Shown: in pieces, positions 1-7,858 of the stretch
How positions within the stretch are numbered: position 1 is the first letter of the stretch
Layout of the letters: every line of letters begins with the position of its first letter
DNA from: Gemmatimonadota bacterium
Lineage (GTDB): Bacteria; Gemmatimonadota; Gemmatimonadetes; Gemmatimonadales; Gemmatimonadaceae
Assembly: GCA_023249395.1 (NCBI GenBank)
Contig: JAHFCS010000035.1
Location: 1 to 10,372, forward strand
Direction: 5' to 3'
Length of the DNA: 10,372 bases
Made by a program: the position numbers and the translations under genes
Notes under the pieces: generated by a model
Told to the model about the DNA's origin: nothing
What the model saw: the letters and a program-made list of their open reading frames with translations, nothing else
Database searches by the model: none

Positions 1-1215
1 CAACAGATCGGTCCGCGTCGCGAAGCTGGCCGCCAGTCTGGCGGGGAGTCCTCCCGAGTTCACGCGCACATTGTTCACGATTGCGAGCGCCTCCGCGTCT
101 CGACCGAGCCCCCAGAGCGCCTCCGCGCGCAGCAGGATGACCTCTTCGTCGAGGATGATCGGAAGGGGAGTGGTGGGGCTCGAGATGTTCAGGAAAATGA
201 TGTCCGATACCGCTGAGCTGTCGGGGAGTGCCTTCGTGAATGCCGGGTCTCGCTGAACTTTGGAAAGCCGCCGGTCGCCTGCCTCGGCCTCGCTCAGCAC
301 TTTCGGATTGGCGCGGATCACCGAGCGGTCGACGTTTCCATTCTGCAGATCTCCCGATGCCGTGCTGTAGGAGTGATAGACGCCGACGCGGAAATCCGCG
401 GGAGTGAGGCTCTGGAACGAAGCGTCGAGCGCCGCGATGGCGGCATTGAGCTCAGCCGAATTCACCGACTGATTTGTGTGGAAGCCGGCGAAGCCACTGT
501 ATATGTGGACCTTGGCGGCGAGCGCGCGGTTGAATTTGAGAAAGCTCGCCGGTGTGTCGAAGCCACTGAACCCTGGCGGAAGCGTGAACGGGAACCGCGA
601 ACCTCCGGCTTGCAGGTTGGTGGCCGCTGAATCCAGAATTGCGATCGTGTACGCAAGCACTTTCGGCTTGCAGGCCACGGGTTCGATCGCGTCCGCACCC
701 GTAGGAGTAGGCACGCCGAGGGAATCGCGAGTGTCGATGAGGTGGATGTACTCGAGCCCTTGCATCGTCCGCGCAAAGCCTTGCGACGCAGCCTTCTCCG
801 CCGCCGTGAACGCGCTCGAGCCCTCGACGCCCTTCGTCAGGAGCTGTGCACCGCGAATCGTCCGGTACGTCGAGTTCCAGGTGAAGTCGACGAGGAATGC
901 GCCGGGTGAGAATTGTCCGAGCGGCTGCTGGATGTAGCGGGGGTCGGCGCCGTCGATTCGATAGGCATCACGCCCCATCGTCTCCAGAACGAGAATGAAG
1001 AATGCGTGCTGTTCGCGATCGCCGGCGATGAGTCCTGATGCCTGCGCCTGCAGCTGCGCCTGACTGGGAATCGCCGCGGGGAGCTCTGGATTGTTGAAGT
1101 CCGGGATCGTCGAGTCAGTGCAACTCGTAGCGAACAGGAAAACGGTGGCTGCCCACGCCGCCAGCGCGTAACGTCCGACGCGCGTGGATTCCGAGTACGC
1201 CGCGTGACTGGTCAT
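1..1215 (-). CDS. SusD/RagB-family outer-membrane nutrient-binding lipoprotein (3' end beyond window)
   Basis: This is an open frame of 405 codons from ATG at 1215 to the window edge with no stop, so the C-terminus is missing. Family members usually have about 450-550 residues. The N-terminus has Arg12 and Arg15, then a hydrophobic run (16-31) ending in LFATSC, so Cys32 is the likely lipidated residue. Near the visible end, PIILDEEVILLRAEALWGLG (352-371) followed by NNVRVNSGGLPA matches the SusD C-terminal signature, in which an EVLLMYAEA-like helix precedes an LN.VR.RAGLP-like turn. In the family, SusD caps the SusC barrel at the cell surface and captures the substrate. The start lies one base after the susC stop (TGA-C-ATG) and has no clear Shine-Dalgarno, so translational coupling to susC is likely. 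The substrate cannot be read from sequence; SusD proteins handle glycans and also peptides. Confidence 0.93.
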   Translation of the reverse strand, partial: MTSHAAYSESTRVGRYALAAWAATVFLFATSCTDSTIPDFNNPELPAAIPSQAQLQAQASGLIAGDREQHAFFILVLETMGRDAYRIDGADPRYIQQPLGQFSPGAFLVDFTWNSTYRTIRGAQLLTKGVEGSSAFTAAEKAASQGFARTMQGLEYIHLIDTRDSLGVPTPTGADAIEPVACKPKVLAYTIAILDSAATNLQAGGSRFPFTLPPGFSGFDTPASFLKFNRALAAKVHIYSGFAGFHTNQSVNSAELNAAIAALDASFQSLTPADFRVGVYHSYSTASGDLQNGNVDRSVIRANPKVLSEAEAGDRRLSKVQRDPAFTKALPDSSAVSDIIFLNISSPTTPLPIILDEEVILLRAEALWGLGRDAEALAIVNNVRVNSGGLPARLAASFATRTDLL

Positions 1216-1216
1216 G

Positions 1217-4195
1217 TCAGTAGCTCGCGGCGAGAGTGAAGTAGAACGAACGGCTCGGTGGATACGGCGCGAGATCGATGAACCGGCTGATCTGCTGGCT
1301 CCCGAAGTTGCTCGACTCCGGATTGACGCCGGGGTAGCTTGTCCACGTGATCAGATTCCGTCCGCTGAACTCGATGCGCGACGAGCCGGCACCGCGGAAA
1401 AGCCGGCGCGAGAGCGATATCGGCAGCTGATACGAGACCGCAATCTCGCGCAGCTTGACGAACGACGCGTCCTGAACGTATTGCGACACCCCAAGCTCAT
1501 CGTTCCGTTTGGCGCGGTTGAGCCCGCCGTCAGCGAGCTTCGGCGAGAGCCCGAACGCATCATACACATCCATCGTCACATTCACCAGATCGCCGCCGTG
1601 CGACCAGTCGAACAGCGACGTGAGGCGCAGCTTGCCGAGCCTGAGCTCGTTCGAGAACCCCATCGTGAAAATGGGAGCGCCATCTCCCTTCTGAACTTCC
1701 TGCACCGAGCCTCCTACGGAATCGGTGGCGATGATCTGTGTGACGCGCTTGCCGACCTCGAGACGCCCGATGCCGTAGCCCGAGCCAAACGCGACGCGCT
1801 GGCCGGTTGCGTCACGCTCGATGTTGAACGACGTCACGCCGGCTGGCAGAGCGGTGACGATGCCGACATTCCGCGCGAAAGTAGTATGGGACACCCAGTC
1901 GAATTGCTTGTTCGCAATCGGTGTGAGACCGAGCTCAACCTCGGTACCGCGGTTGCGAATGGTTCCACCGTTGCGAATGCTGACGTTGTAGCCGAGCGAC
2001 GGAGCAGTCACGAAGTGGAGAATCACGTCGTTGATGGTCTTCTGGTACATCGTCAGCGCAAGTGACGCGCGCTGCCCCCACCATGATGCGTCGACGCCGC
2101 CCTCGACCTCGGTTTCGCGCTCGGGGCTGATTGCCGGGTTGCCCTGGATGAGCCCAGGTTGAAGTGCGTTCTGACCCGCGTAGGTGCTGCCGATACCGGG
2201 CGTGTACTTCTGGATGTACAGCGGCTGGTTCCCGGACTGTCCAACCGCGAGGCGCGGCTTAAACTCGTCGAAGATCCCGAACAGGCCGGGAAAACGGAGT
2301 GAGACCGAGCCCTTGGGAAAGAAGTAGAACTTGTCGATGTCGCCGTTCACGGTGCTGCGTTCGGCGCGGGCACCGGCGGTGAGGAGCAGTCGCTCGTTGA
2401 GCGCCAGCAGCTCCTCCTGGCCGAAAAACGCGAGGCCGCCGACCTGCTCACGATTGGCGAACACTTCGGTTGCCGCACCGCGGTTCACATTCTCCTGCCC
2501 CAGCAACACGTCGCGCGTGACGATGTTGGTGGAGCGCTGAGACGAAACCTCACGCTGCAGTCCGGCCGAAGTCGTCGCCGTCCAGCCGCGTGACAAAGGC
2601 GTGAATTCGTGCAGCACGCTGAAATTGGCGTTGGCGCGCAATACATTCGCGCTGAGCGACGTCACTGTCCCTGGTAGCCCGTCGTTTGGCTCGAAGAACA
2701 GGAATCGCGGCGAGACGACGTTGTCCTGTTGATTGAACCGGTCGATGCCCGCATTCAGCTTGAACGTGAGTGACTGCCGGTCATTCGCATAGGCGGCGAA
2801 ACCCGCGTCGACCGACGAGATGAGACGATAGACTTCCTCTGGCGTTCTGACGAAATCACGATCCTGAAAAACGTTCGAGCCCGCGATGGGCGTCACCGGA
2901 TAAACTCCGTTGGTCGGCCGCATGTCGAACCAGCTGGGAGTGGTGGCGAACACGAAATACGGTGTGACGGTGGCATTGTCGTTGTTGCTGATACCCCTCG
3001 TCGTGACGGTGCGGACGAGATTGTTGTTGAGGGAGACCGTCAGTCTCGGACGAACAACCTGCGTGAGATTGAGTCGGATGCTTTGCTTGCGATAGCCGGT
3101 GTTCTTCTGGATGCCGCCGTCCCAGCTGTTGAGTCCGGACGCGTAATACCTCGTCTCGCCAGCGGTTCCGCGCACGCTGAGAGACGTTTCATAATTGAAT
3201 GGGTGCTCGCCGAAGAGCTGCTCCTCGAAGTCGCAGAATCCGTGGCACGCCGTGTAGTTCGAGTCCACTGCGGCCTTGGACATTCCGATCGTGGCGCCGT
3301 ACTTCTCTGCTTCGTCGAGGGTGAAGCGACGCGCTCCGAATTTTCCGGAAAGGCTTCGCGTTCCCACACGCTGTACCAGATCGAACGCAGGCATGCTCCC
3401 TGAAGCCCGCCCCTGCTTTGTCTTGATGATGATCACTCCGTTGGCAGCCTTCGATCCGTAAATCGCCGAGGCGGACGCGCCTTTCAGAACCTCGACACTC
3501 TCGATGTCACCGGGATTCAGGTCCGCGATGCGGTTCACTCCATTGTCCTGGTTGGTGGCATTGGAGGTGTTGCGGTTCGCCCCTGTGATTGCGTTCAGCC
3601 CCGACTGTATTACCTCGTTGCTGACTATCACGCCGTCGACGACGTACAGCGGATCCGCTGACCCGAACACCGATGTCACGCCGCGCAGCCGGATCTGGTT
3701 GCCTCCACCCGGCGCTCCCGAATTCGCGCTTACCTGGGCTCCGGCAATGCGTCCGCTGAGCGCGTTCTCGAGCGACGGGGCCGACACACGCGCCATCTGC
3801 TCGGAGCTCACCGTCGCCACGTCGTTCGCTGCGTTGCGCCTGGCCACCGTGGTCGCGGCGCCGGTGATGACCTGAGTCTCCAGCTCGAGGATATCCTTCT
3901 TCAGCGCCACGTCGATACTTGTCGCGTCCACCGCGACGGGCACCTCGCGCCGCTGATACCCGATCCTGCGAGCAATCACGGTCGCCGGCCCGGCGGGAAG
4001 CTGAATGGCGAACGAGCCATCGTCTCCCGAGATCACGGCGAAGGTACTTCCCTGCACATGGATGGTTGCGCCCGAGACCGGTTGGCCGCTTGCCTGGTCC
4101 GTGACGCGACCTGTAACGCGGCGCTGCGCGCTCGCCGAGGACGCGAGCGTTGCGAGGGCCAGGGAAACGACAAGGACAACTTTGATTCGAGACAA
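1217..4195 (-). CDS. SusC/RagA-family TonB-dependent outer-membrane transporter
   Basis: From the TTG at 4195 the protein has 992 residues. The order is a signal peptide (1-23, ending SSASA before Gln24), a CarboxypepD_reg-like beta-sandwich (about 26-104: VTGRVTDQASGQPVSGATIHV), a plug domain (about 117-265) and a 22-strand-type barrel to the C-terminus, which ends in the aromatic Tyr expected for BAM recognition. The plug carries DPLYVVDGVI and KGASASAIYGSKAANGV (239-254), the hallmark of SusC rather than of siderophore receptors. The C-terminal FSGRNLITWTSYPGVNPES is also typical. It would import oligomers through the outer membrane using TonB energy, with the SusD lipoprotein encoded one base downstream. 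TTG at 4195 is chosen because GGAGG stands five bases upstream and a signal peptide begins there. An upstream in-frame ATG at 4357 would add 54 residues without a signal peptide and would lie upstream of the apparent promoter. No frameshift is seen. Confidence 0.95.
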   Translation of the reverse strand: MSRIKVVLVVSLALATLASSASAQRRVTGRVTDQASGQPVSGATIHVQGSTFAVISGDDGSFAIQLPAGPATVIARRIGYQRREVPVAVDATSIDVALKKDILELETQVITGAATTVARRNAANDVATVSSEQMARVSAPSLENALSGRIAGAQVSANSGAPGGGNQIRLRGVTSVFGSADPLYVVDGVIVSNEVIQSGLNAITGANRNTSNATNQDNGVNRIADLNPGDIESVEVLKGASASAIYGSKAANGVIIIKTKQGRASGSMPAFDLVQRVGTRSLSGKFGARRFTLDEAEKYGATIGMSKAAVDSNYTACHGFCDFEEQLFGEHPFNYETSLSVRGTAGETRYYASGLNSWDGGIQKNTGYRKQSIRLNLTQVVRPRLTVSLNNNLVRTVTTRGISNNDNATVTPYFVFATTPSWFDMRPTNGVYPVTPIAGSNVFQDRDFVRTPEEVYRLISSVDAGFAAYANDRQSLTFKLNAGIDRFNQQDNVVSPRFLFFEPNDGLPGTVTSLSANVLRANANFSVLHEFTPLSRGWTATTSAGLQREVSSQRSTNIVTRDVLLGQENVNRGAATEVFANREQVGGLAFFGQEELLALNERLLLTAGARAERSTVNGDIDKFYFFPKGSVSLRFPGLFGIFDEFKPRLAVGQSGNQPLYIQKYTPGIGSTYAGQNALQPGLIQGNPAISPERETEVEGGVDASWWGQRASLALTMYQKTINDVILHFVTAPSLGYNVSIRNGGTIRNRGTEVELGLTPIANKQFDWVSHTTFARNVGIVTALPAGVTSFNIERDATGQRVAFGSGYGIGRLEVGKRVTQIIATDSVGGSVQEVQKGDGAPIFTMGFSNELRLGKLRLTSLFDWSHGGDLVNVTMDVYDAFGLSPKLADGGLNRAKRNDELGVSQYVQDASFVKLREIAVSYQLPISLSRRLFRGAGSSRIEFSGRNLITWTSYPGVNPESSNFGSQQISRFIDLAPYPPSRSFYFTLAASY

Positions 4196-4200
4196 AGGCC

Positions 4201-4205
4201 CCTCC
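4201..4205 (-). promoter_or_regulatory. Ribosome binding site GGAGG deciding a TTG start for susC-like gene
   Basis: GGAGG on the minus strand is separated by five bases (GGCCT) from TTG at 4195. This fixes the start of the SusC-like protein at an unusual TTG codon, directly before a basic-hydrophobic signal peptide. The same GGAGG-N5 arrangement precedes the GTG start of the neighbouring receptor. Confidence 0.8.
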
Positions 4206-4272
4206 GTCGCTGACAGTTCAGTTTCTTCCGACCTGGCTCCTGCTTCGCGTACGCCCGGGCCGCCTGAACGGC

Positions 4273-4300
4273 ATAATACTCTCCGGTTTCGAGGTGTCAA
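4273..4300 (-). promoter_or_regulatory. Near-consensus sigma-70 promoter for the susC-susD pair
   Basis: On the minus strand, TTGACA (4300-4295) is followed after 16 bases by TATTAT (4278-4273). The -35 box is perfect and the -10 box has one mismatch. Transcription would start near 4266, leaving a leader of about 70 bases before the TTG start at 4195, with the GGAGG site near its end. The promoter lies between the inverted repeat downstream of the Oar-like gene and susC, which suggests that susC-susD form their own transcription unit. No transcript data support it, and promoter use in this phylum is less well known than in Proteobacteria. Confidence 0.65.
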
Positions 4301-4352
4301 CCGCGAAGAACGAGCGTGCGATTCACAGTCAAAGAAGAACAAAGGAATCGAA

Positions 4353-4473
4353 CCCATCCAGTATGCGCATTATGAGTTCCCAGTCGATCCCGTCGTCCGT
4401 CTTTCCGTGATTGATGAACGGACGAACGGGTCAACTGAAAAACCGGAAACTCACGACGCACAAACTGGATGGG
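4353..4473. repeat. Degenerate 121-bp inverted repeat (possible terminator hairpin or MITE relic)
   Basis: The left arm (4353-4400) matches the reverse complement of the right arm (4418-4473) at about 37 of 46 aligned bases, with one 8-base gap. The loop is 17 bases (4401-4417). The outermost 10 bases (CCCATCCAGT) and innermost 7 (CGTCCGT) are perfect. The structure begins 29 bases after the stop codon of the Oar-like receptor. In the minus-strand transcript four of the nine mismatches become G-U pairs, and a pyrimidine-rich tract follows, so a termination or mRNA-end-protecting role is possible. There is no clean U-run, so it is not a textbook intrinsic terminator. A decayed miniature inverted-repeat element would look the same. 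Confidence 0.7.
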
Positions 4474-4502
4474 CCCGTTGCGACCCTTCCATTCCCGAGG
4501 AG

Positions 4503-7500
4503 CTAGTTGAACAGGTACCGCAAACCCAGCTGCGCCCGCCACCGCGACAAAAGCCCCGGATCGTCAACGAACGTCTGAGCCGGTCCGGTAAAATTGAACA
4601 CCGGCCTGCCGGCCTCGAATCTCACCAGCGAGAGCGGCGATGTCGCGGCAGCACTCGCGCCCTTGCGGACACCCCAATCGGAATTCAACAGGTTGCCGAC
4701 GTTCAACACGTCGAGGCTCACTTGGAAAGTGTGCCGGGTGCCACCCTGCCTGACCCCGATATCCTGAAGGATCCGCAGATCGACATTGCTGTACCACGGG
4801 TTGAGCGCGCCGAACCGCTCGGCGATCTGTCCGCGGTGCGACCTGAGATAATTATCCTGCTCGATGAAAACATTCAGCCGGTTCCACTGGTCCTGTGCCG
4901 AAATGGTCTTGCCGGTGCCGTCCACGTACGGGTCGAGTCGAATGTCGCCCTGGTCCTTCGGGATGTAGATGAGGTCGTTTCCGGTCTGACCGTCGCCGTT
5001 CACATCGCCGGAATAAATGAACGAGTAGCGATTGTCGCCCGCACCCGCGAACCGATTCCCCTGGGCGAGCTCGGCGAAAACGCCGACCTGCGTGCGAAGC
5101 GTGGACGACCACGGCCTGGTGTATGACGCGGAGCCGACGAACCGATGCTTCTGTCCGAACTCGGAGAAGCTGAGCTCGGGATTGTTGGGATCGCCCTGGA
5201 CCGGCTGGTTCTGCCACAACACGCTGGCGATTTCCGTGGACTTGAGCGTGTTCTTTGCCTGCGTGAAGCTGTATCCGATGGACGCATCGGCACTGGGGCT
5301 GAAAGTCTTGCGCAGCTGTCCGGTAATGTTGAAGGAATAGCCATCGTTGGTATTGTCGATGACATAGATGCCAGCCCCGCCGTCGGGGTTCAGCTCGTTG
5401 TTCCCCGATCCTCCATAGTACGGCCTGCCGTCGACAAGCGTACTTCTTGGAGCCACGAGGTCCGCGTTGCGGACGAAAACGCCGTTGATGTCCTTGCCGT
5501 AGATCACCTCAACCGTCCCGAGCATACCCCACGGCAGCTGCTGGTCCACGCCGAGGTCGGTTGTCCACGACTGCGGCCACTTGAAGTTCGGATCCATCGC
5601 ATTGAGATCGAAGGACTGTTTGAGGACCGATCCCTTTCGCGTTGGGATTGGCGCCGCCGGCGGTGCCAGATTCGGATTCGCGCCAGGATTGGAGATGACG
5701 TTTCCGATCCACACGAATGGAACTCGACCGGTAAAGATTCCCGTCCCACCGCGGATCTGCGTCCGCCGGTCGCCCACTGCGTTCCAGTTGAATCCGACCC
5801 TCGGCGAAAAGAGCGGCGACGCTCCCGGAAGCTTGCTCTGATCGACGACTTCACTCTTGCGGTTTTCGTCGAGCGCCTTGAGCCCGCGGGAATAAGGGTT
5901 GTCAACCGGCTTCGTGAAGTAGATCGGGAAATCGACGCGGACGCCGTATGTCAGCTTCACCCGGTCCGTCACGGGGAGCTCGTCCTGCCCGTAGAACGAG
6001 GCCTGCCCCACATGGATGTTCTCTCCCTTGAACGTTCCGCTTCCGATCATGCTCAGGAAGTCTTTCTTGTTAGGGCCGGGAGCAGTTGCACCGAAAAATT
6101 CCTGCAGCGAGCCGAACTGGCTTCCGAACGAGAGGAACTCCGGGAGGAAGAACACACCATGCCTGAAGATGTTGAACGAGTTGAAGAAATCGAACGACTC
6201 AAAATTTCCGCCTACGGTAAAGACGTGCTTGCCACGGAAGACACTGAGGTTGTTGGTGACCTGCCACACGTCCTGATCGAGGATGTTGTGGATGGAGAAT
6301 GGCTCGTGTCCAACCGTGGTGTAGGTAACACCTGACTCACCGATATCGATTGTCGGGAAGTCCTCGCTGAACGGCTGGCGGAAGTCCCGGAATCGGTTGT
6401 AGCTCGTGAAGAAGCGGTTGGCAAAGCTCCGCGACCGGCTGTTGTGCTCCAGAGCATACGAGTCGAGGCGGTTGTTGATTCTGTAACCCGACTTGTAGAA
6501 TGGAAGGCTGCTCTCGTTGGGACCGCGGCCGGTGTTCGCGAAGCTGAGAACGAACGGGTGAGGCCCAAGGTCGCGATGGGCGTCGAGATAGTTGAAGCGG
6601 AAGGTCAGATTCTGGTTTTCGCTGATGTTCCAGTCCAGTTTGGCCAGCGCTTTGTTGTTGTCCGTGTGAAAGAAGTACCCCTCGTACGGACCCGGATCGT
6701 AGCCGTACCCGCTGATCATGCGCTGCCGGATCGCATCCATCACCGACGCCTGCACCCGTGAGATTCCCAATCCGGTCGCACCGCCGCTGCTCGCCACGAA
6801 GTTCGACCCGGGATCCTTCGTTCGCTCGATCTCTCCATTCACATAGTAGAAGAGCTTGTCGCGGATGATTGATCCGCCGAGAGCGAAGCCGCTCTGATTG
6901 TACGCGAGATCGGGATTTGCAATGACCTTCGAGCCACTCACGGTATTTCCCTGCAAAGCGTCGTTGCGACCGAACGAGTACACGGTCCCGCGGAGCTCGT
7001 TCGTACCGCTCTTGGTCACGGTGTTGATGTTGGCGCCGGTGAATCCGCCCTCGCGCACATCGAATGGCGCGAGCGAAACCTGGAGCTGCGCAACTGCATC
7101 GTACGGAACGGGCTCGGCATTTGTCTGTCCGCCGGGCGCCGGGTCATCGAGGCCGAAGGGATTGTTGAAGTACGAGCCGTCGAGGGAGATGTTGTTGTAG
7201 AGCCAGTTGCGGCCGGCGAAGCTCATGTTGCCGTCGCTGCGCGGATCGAGGCGGGTCAGGTCGCGGGTGCTCCGCTTGATCGACGGCGTCAGCACCACTT
7301 TGGCCTGGCCGACGGTCATTGATGCGCCGGTGCGCCCGGAGTTCAACACTTCGTCGCGTTCAGCCGTCACCTGGACGCCCGCCAGCTGAACCGCCTGGCG
7401 AACGAGACGGAAGTCGAGGCGGGAGGTTTGTCCGAGACTGAGGAAGATGTCCGGCTCGGAGCGCGGCTCGAACCCGATGGAGGTGGCGGTCACTCGATAC

Positions 7501-7727
7501 GGTCCCCCAATTCTCATGTTGGGAAGGCTGTATCGGCCGCTCGACGTCACTGTGGCGCGGTACTGCGTGCCGCTCGGCACATGCACGGCGACGACGCTGG
7601 CACTGGTGATCGGAGCGCCGTCCTGGCTGTTGACGTTTCCGGTGAGCGCGGCGGTAGTGACTCCCTGAGCTGACAACACGAACGGCGACAGCAACAGCGC
7701 AACGGAGAAAAATGCTTCGCGTCTCAC
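4503..7727 (-). CDS. Oar-like TonB-dependent outer-membrane receptor with carboxypeptidase-regulatory-like domain
   Basis: From GTG at 7727 the protein has 1074 residues. It has a signal peptide (1-20, REAFFSVALLLSPFVLSA, then Gln21) and an N-terminal CarboxypepD_reg-like beta-sandwich (about 26-108: ALTGNVNSQDGAPITSASVV). A plug (about 130-245) contains GFTGANINTVTKSGTNELRG, the Oar-type version of the plug end. A long barrel ends LGLRYLFN. A late segment, SGDVNGDGQTGNDLIYIP (906-923), carries a calcium-loop-like DxNxDG pattern common in this family. Oar-like receptors are large TonB-dependent transporters of unknown or varied substrate, some linked to proteolytic products. It differs clearly from the neighbouring SusC type: no SusD partner follows it and the plug signature differs. 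The start is GTG because GGAGG lies five bases upstream and the signal peptide begins there; the upstream ATG at 7766 adds 13 non-signal residues. Co-transcription with the deacylase 112 bases upstream is possible. Confidence 0.92.
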   Translation of the reverse strand: MRREAFFSVALLLSPFVLSAQGVTTAALTGNVNSQDGAPITSASVVAVHVPSGTQYRATVTSSGRYSLPNMRIGGPYRVTATSIGFEPRSEPDIFLSLGQTSRLDFRLVRQAVQLAGVQVTAERDEVLNSGRTGASMTVGQAKVVLTPSIKRSTRDLTRLDPRSDGNMSFAGRNWLYNNISLDGSYFNNPFGLDDPAPGGQTNAEPVPYDAVAQLQVSLAPFDVREGGFTGANINTVTKSGTNELRGTVYSFGRNDALQGNTVSGSKVIANPDLAYNQSGFALGGSIIRDKLFYYVNGEIERTKDPGSNFVASSGGATGLGISRVQASVMDAIRQRMISGYGYDPGPYEGYFFHTDNNKALAKLDWNISENQNLTFRFNYLDAHRDLGPHPFVLSFANTGRGPNESSLPFYKSGYRINNRLDSYALEHNSRSRSFANRFFTSYNRFRDFRQPFSEDFPTIDIGESGVTYTTVGHEPFSIHNILDQDVWQVTNNLSVFRGKHVFTVGGNFESFDFFNSFNIFRHGVFFLPEFLSFGSQFGSLQEFFGATAPGPNKKDFLSMIGSGTFKGENIHVGQASFYGQDELPVTDRVKLTYGVRVDFPIYFTKPVDNPYSRGLKALDENRKSEVVDQSKLPGASPLFSPRVGFNWNAVGDRRTQIRGGTGIFTGRVPFVWIGNVISNPGANPNLAPPAAPIPTRKGSVLKQSFDLNAMDPNFKWPQSWTTDLGVDQQLPWGMLGTVEVIYGKDINGVFVRNADLVAPRSTLVDGRPYYGGSGNNELNPDGGAGIYVIDNTNDGYSFNITGQLRKTFSPSADASIGYSFTQAKNTLKSTEIASVLWQNQPVQGDPNNPELSFSEFGQKHRFVGSASYTRPWSSTLRTQVGVFAELAQGNRFAGAGDNRYSFIYSGDVNGDGQTGNDLIYIPKDQGDIRLDPYVDGTGKTISAQDQWNRLNVFIEQDNYLRSHRGQIAERFGALNPWYSNVDLRILQDIGVRQGGTRHTFQVSLDVLNVGNLLNSDWGVRKGASAAATSPLSLVRFEAGRPVFNFTGPAQTFVDDPGLLSRWRAQLGLRYLFN

Positions 7728-7732
7728 GGCGG

Positions 7733-7737
7733 CCTCC
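7733..7737 (-). promoter_or_regulatory. Ribosome binding site GGAGG deciding a GTG start for the Oar-like receptor
   Basis: GGAGG on the minus strand is followed by five bases (CCGCC) and GTG at 7727, which opens a signal peptide starting with two arginines. No convincing promoter is visible between this site and the deacylase stop codon, because that stretch is mostly the 10-bp repeat array. Confidence 0.75.
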
Positions 7738-7753
7738 AGAGGTTGAGGACTGC

Positions 7754-7858
7754 ACTGCGAACTCACGACTGCATTGTGGACTGCGAATTTACTGCGAACC
7801 CGGGCTGCGGACTACTGCGGACTAGTTCGCGGTCCGCAGTTAGTTCGCAGTCCGCAGT
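7754..7858. repeat. Array of nine 10-bp ACTGCGRACT words, five direct then four inverted
   Basis: On the plus strand there are copies at 7754-7763 (ACTGCGAACT), 7780-7789 (ACTGCGAATT), 7791-7800 (ACTGCGAACC), 7804-7813 (GCTGCGGACT) and 7814-7823 (ACTGCGGACT). Reverse-complement copies follow at 7824-7833 (one mismatch), 7831-7840, 7842-7851 and 7849-7858, the last two sharing three bases. Further partial GACTGC words occur at 7748-7753 and 7767-7772. The polarity switch at 7823/7824 makes a large dyad, and 7814-7822 with 7832-7840 form a perfect 9-bp stem. The array fills the deacylase/Oar-like gap and enters the deacylase reading frame. It could act as a hairpin at the end of the deacylase mRNA. 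It is unlike CRISPR: the unit is too short and there are no regular spacers. Confidence 0.8.

Larger units (their letters stand above)
4196..4502. other. 307-bp intergenic region between the two TonB-dependent receptor genes
   Basis: Read on the minus strand, this gap holds 29 bases of plain spacer after the Oar-like stop codon. A 121-bp imperfect inverted repeat follows, then a pyrimidine-rich stretch (about 4330-4350), a sigma-70-like promoter and a leader of about 70 bases ending in the susC ribosome site. Open frames crossing it on either strand have no recognisable protein features. The similar peptides encoded on opposite strands (PIQY..YEFPV and PIQF..REFPV) are simply a product of the inverted repeat. 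Confidence 0.75.

Noticed and set aside
1214..2065. 283-codon plus-strand open frame under the SusC-like gene
   Set aside because: It is antisense to the SusC barrel, with no start signal and no domain.
4196..4357. SusC start at the upstream ATG 4357
   Set aside because: It would put the start upstream of a near-consensus promoter and bury the signal peptide 54 residues inside the protein. The TTG at 4195 has an ideal ribosome site and signal peptide.
4338..4362. tRNA-like T-arm on the minus strand (GGGTTCGATTCC)
   Set aside because: It matches the T-loop consensus, but the T-stem has a mismatch, there is no acceptor partner, D-arm or anticodon stem at the right distance, and the segment belongs to the inverted-repeat end and its flank.
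4005..5126. 373-codon plus-strand open frame crossing the receptor gap
   Set aside because: It is antisense to the ends of two well-supported receptor genes, crosses the promoter and inverted repeat, and its translation shows no domain or signal features. Long antisense frames are common in GC-rich genes.
5145..6335. 396-codon plus-strand open frame inside the Oar-like gene
   Set aside because: It is fully antisense to an intact barrel-coding region with family motifs; the translation is rich in Arg/Glu/Val with no recognisable fold.
7754..7858. CRISPR array
   Set aside because: The repeat unit is about 10 bp, copies abut or overlap, spacers are absent, the orientation is mixed, and no cas gene is present.
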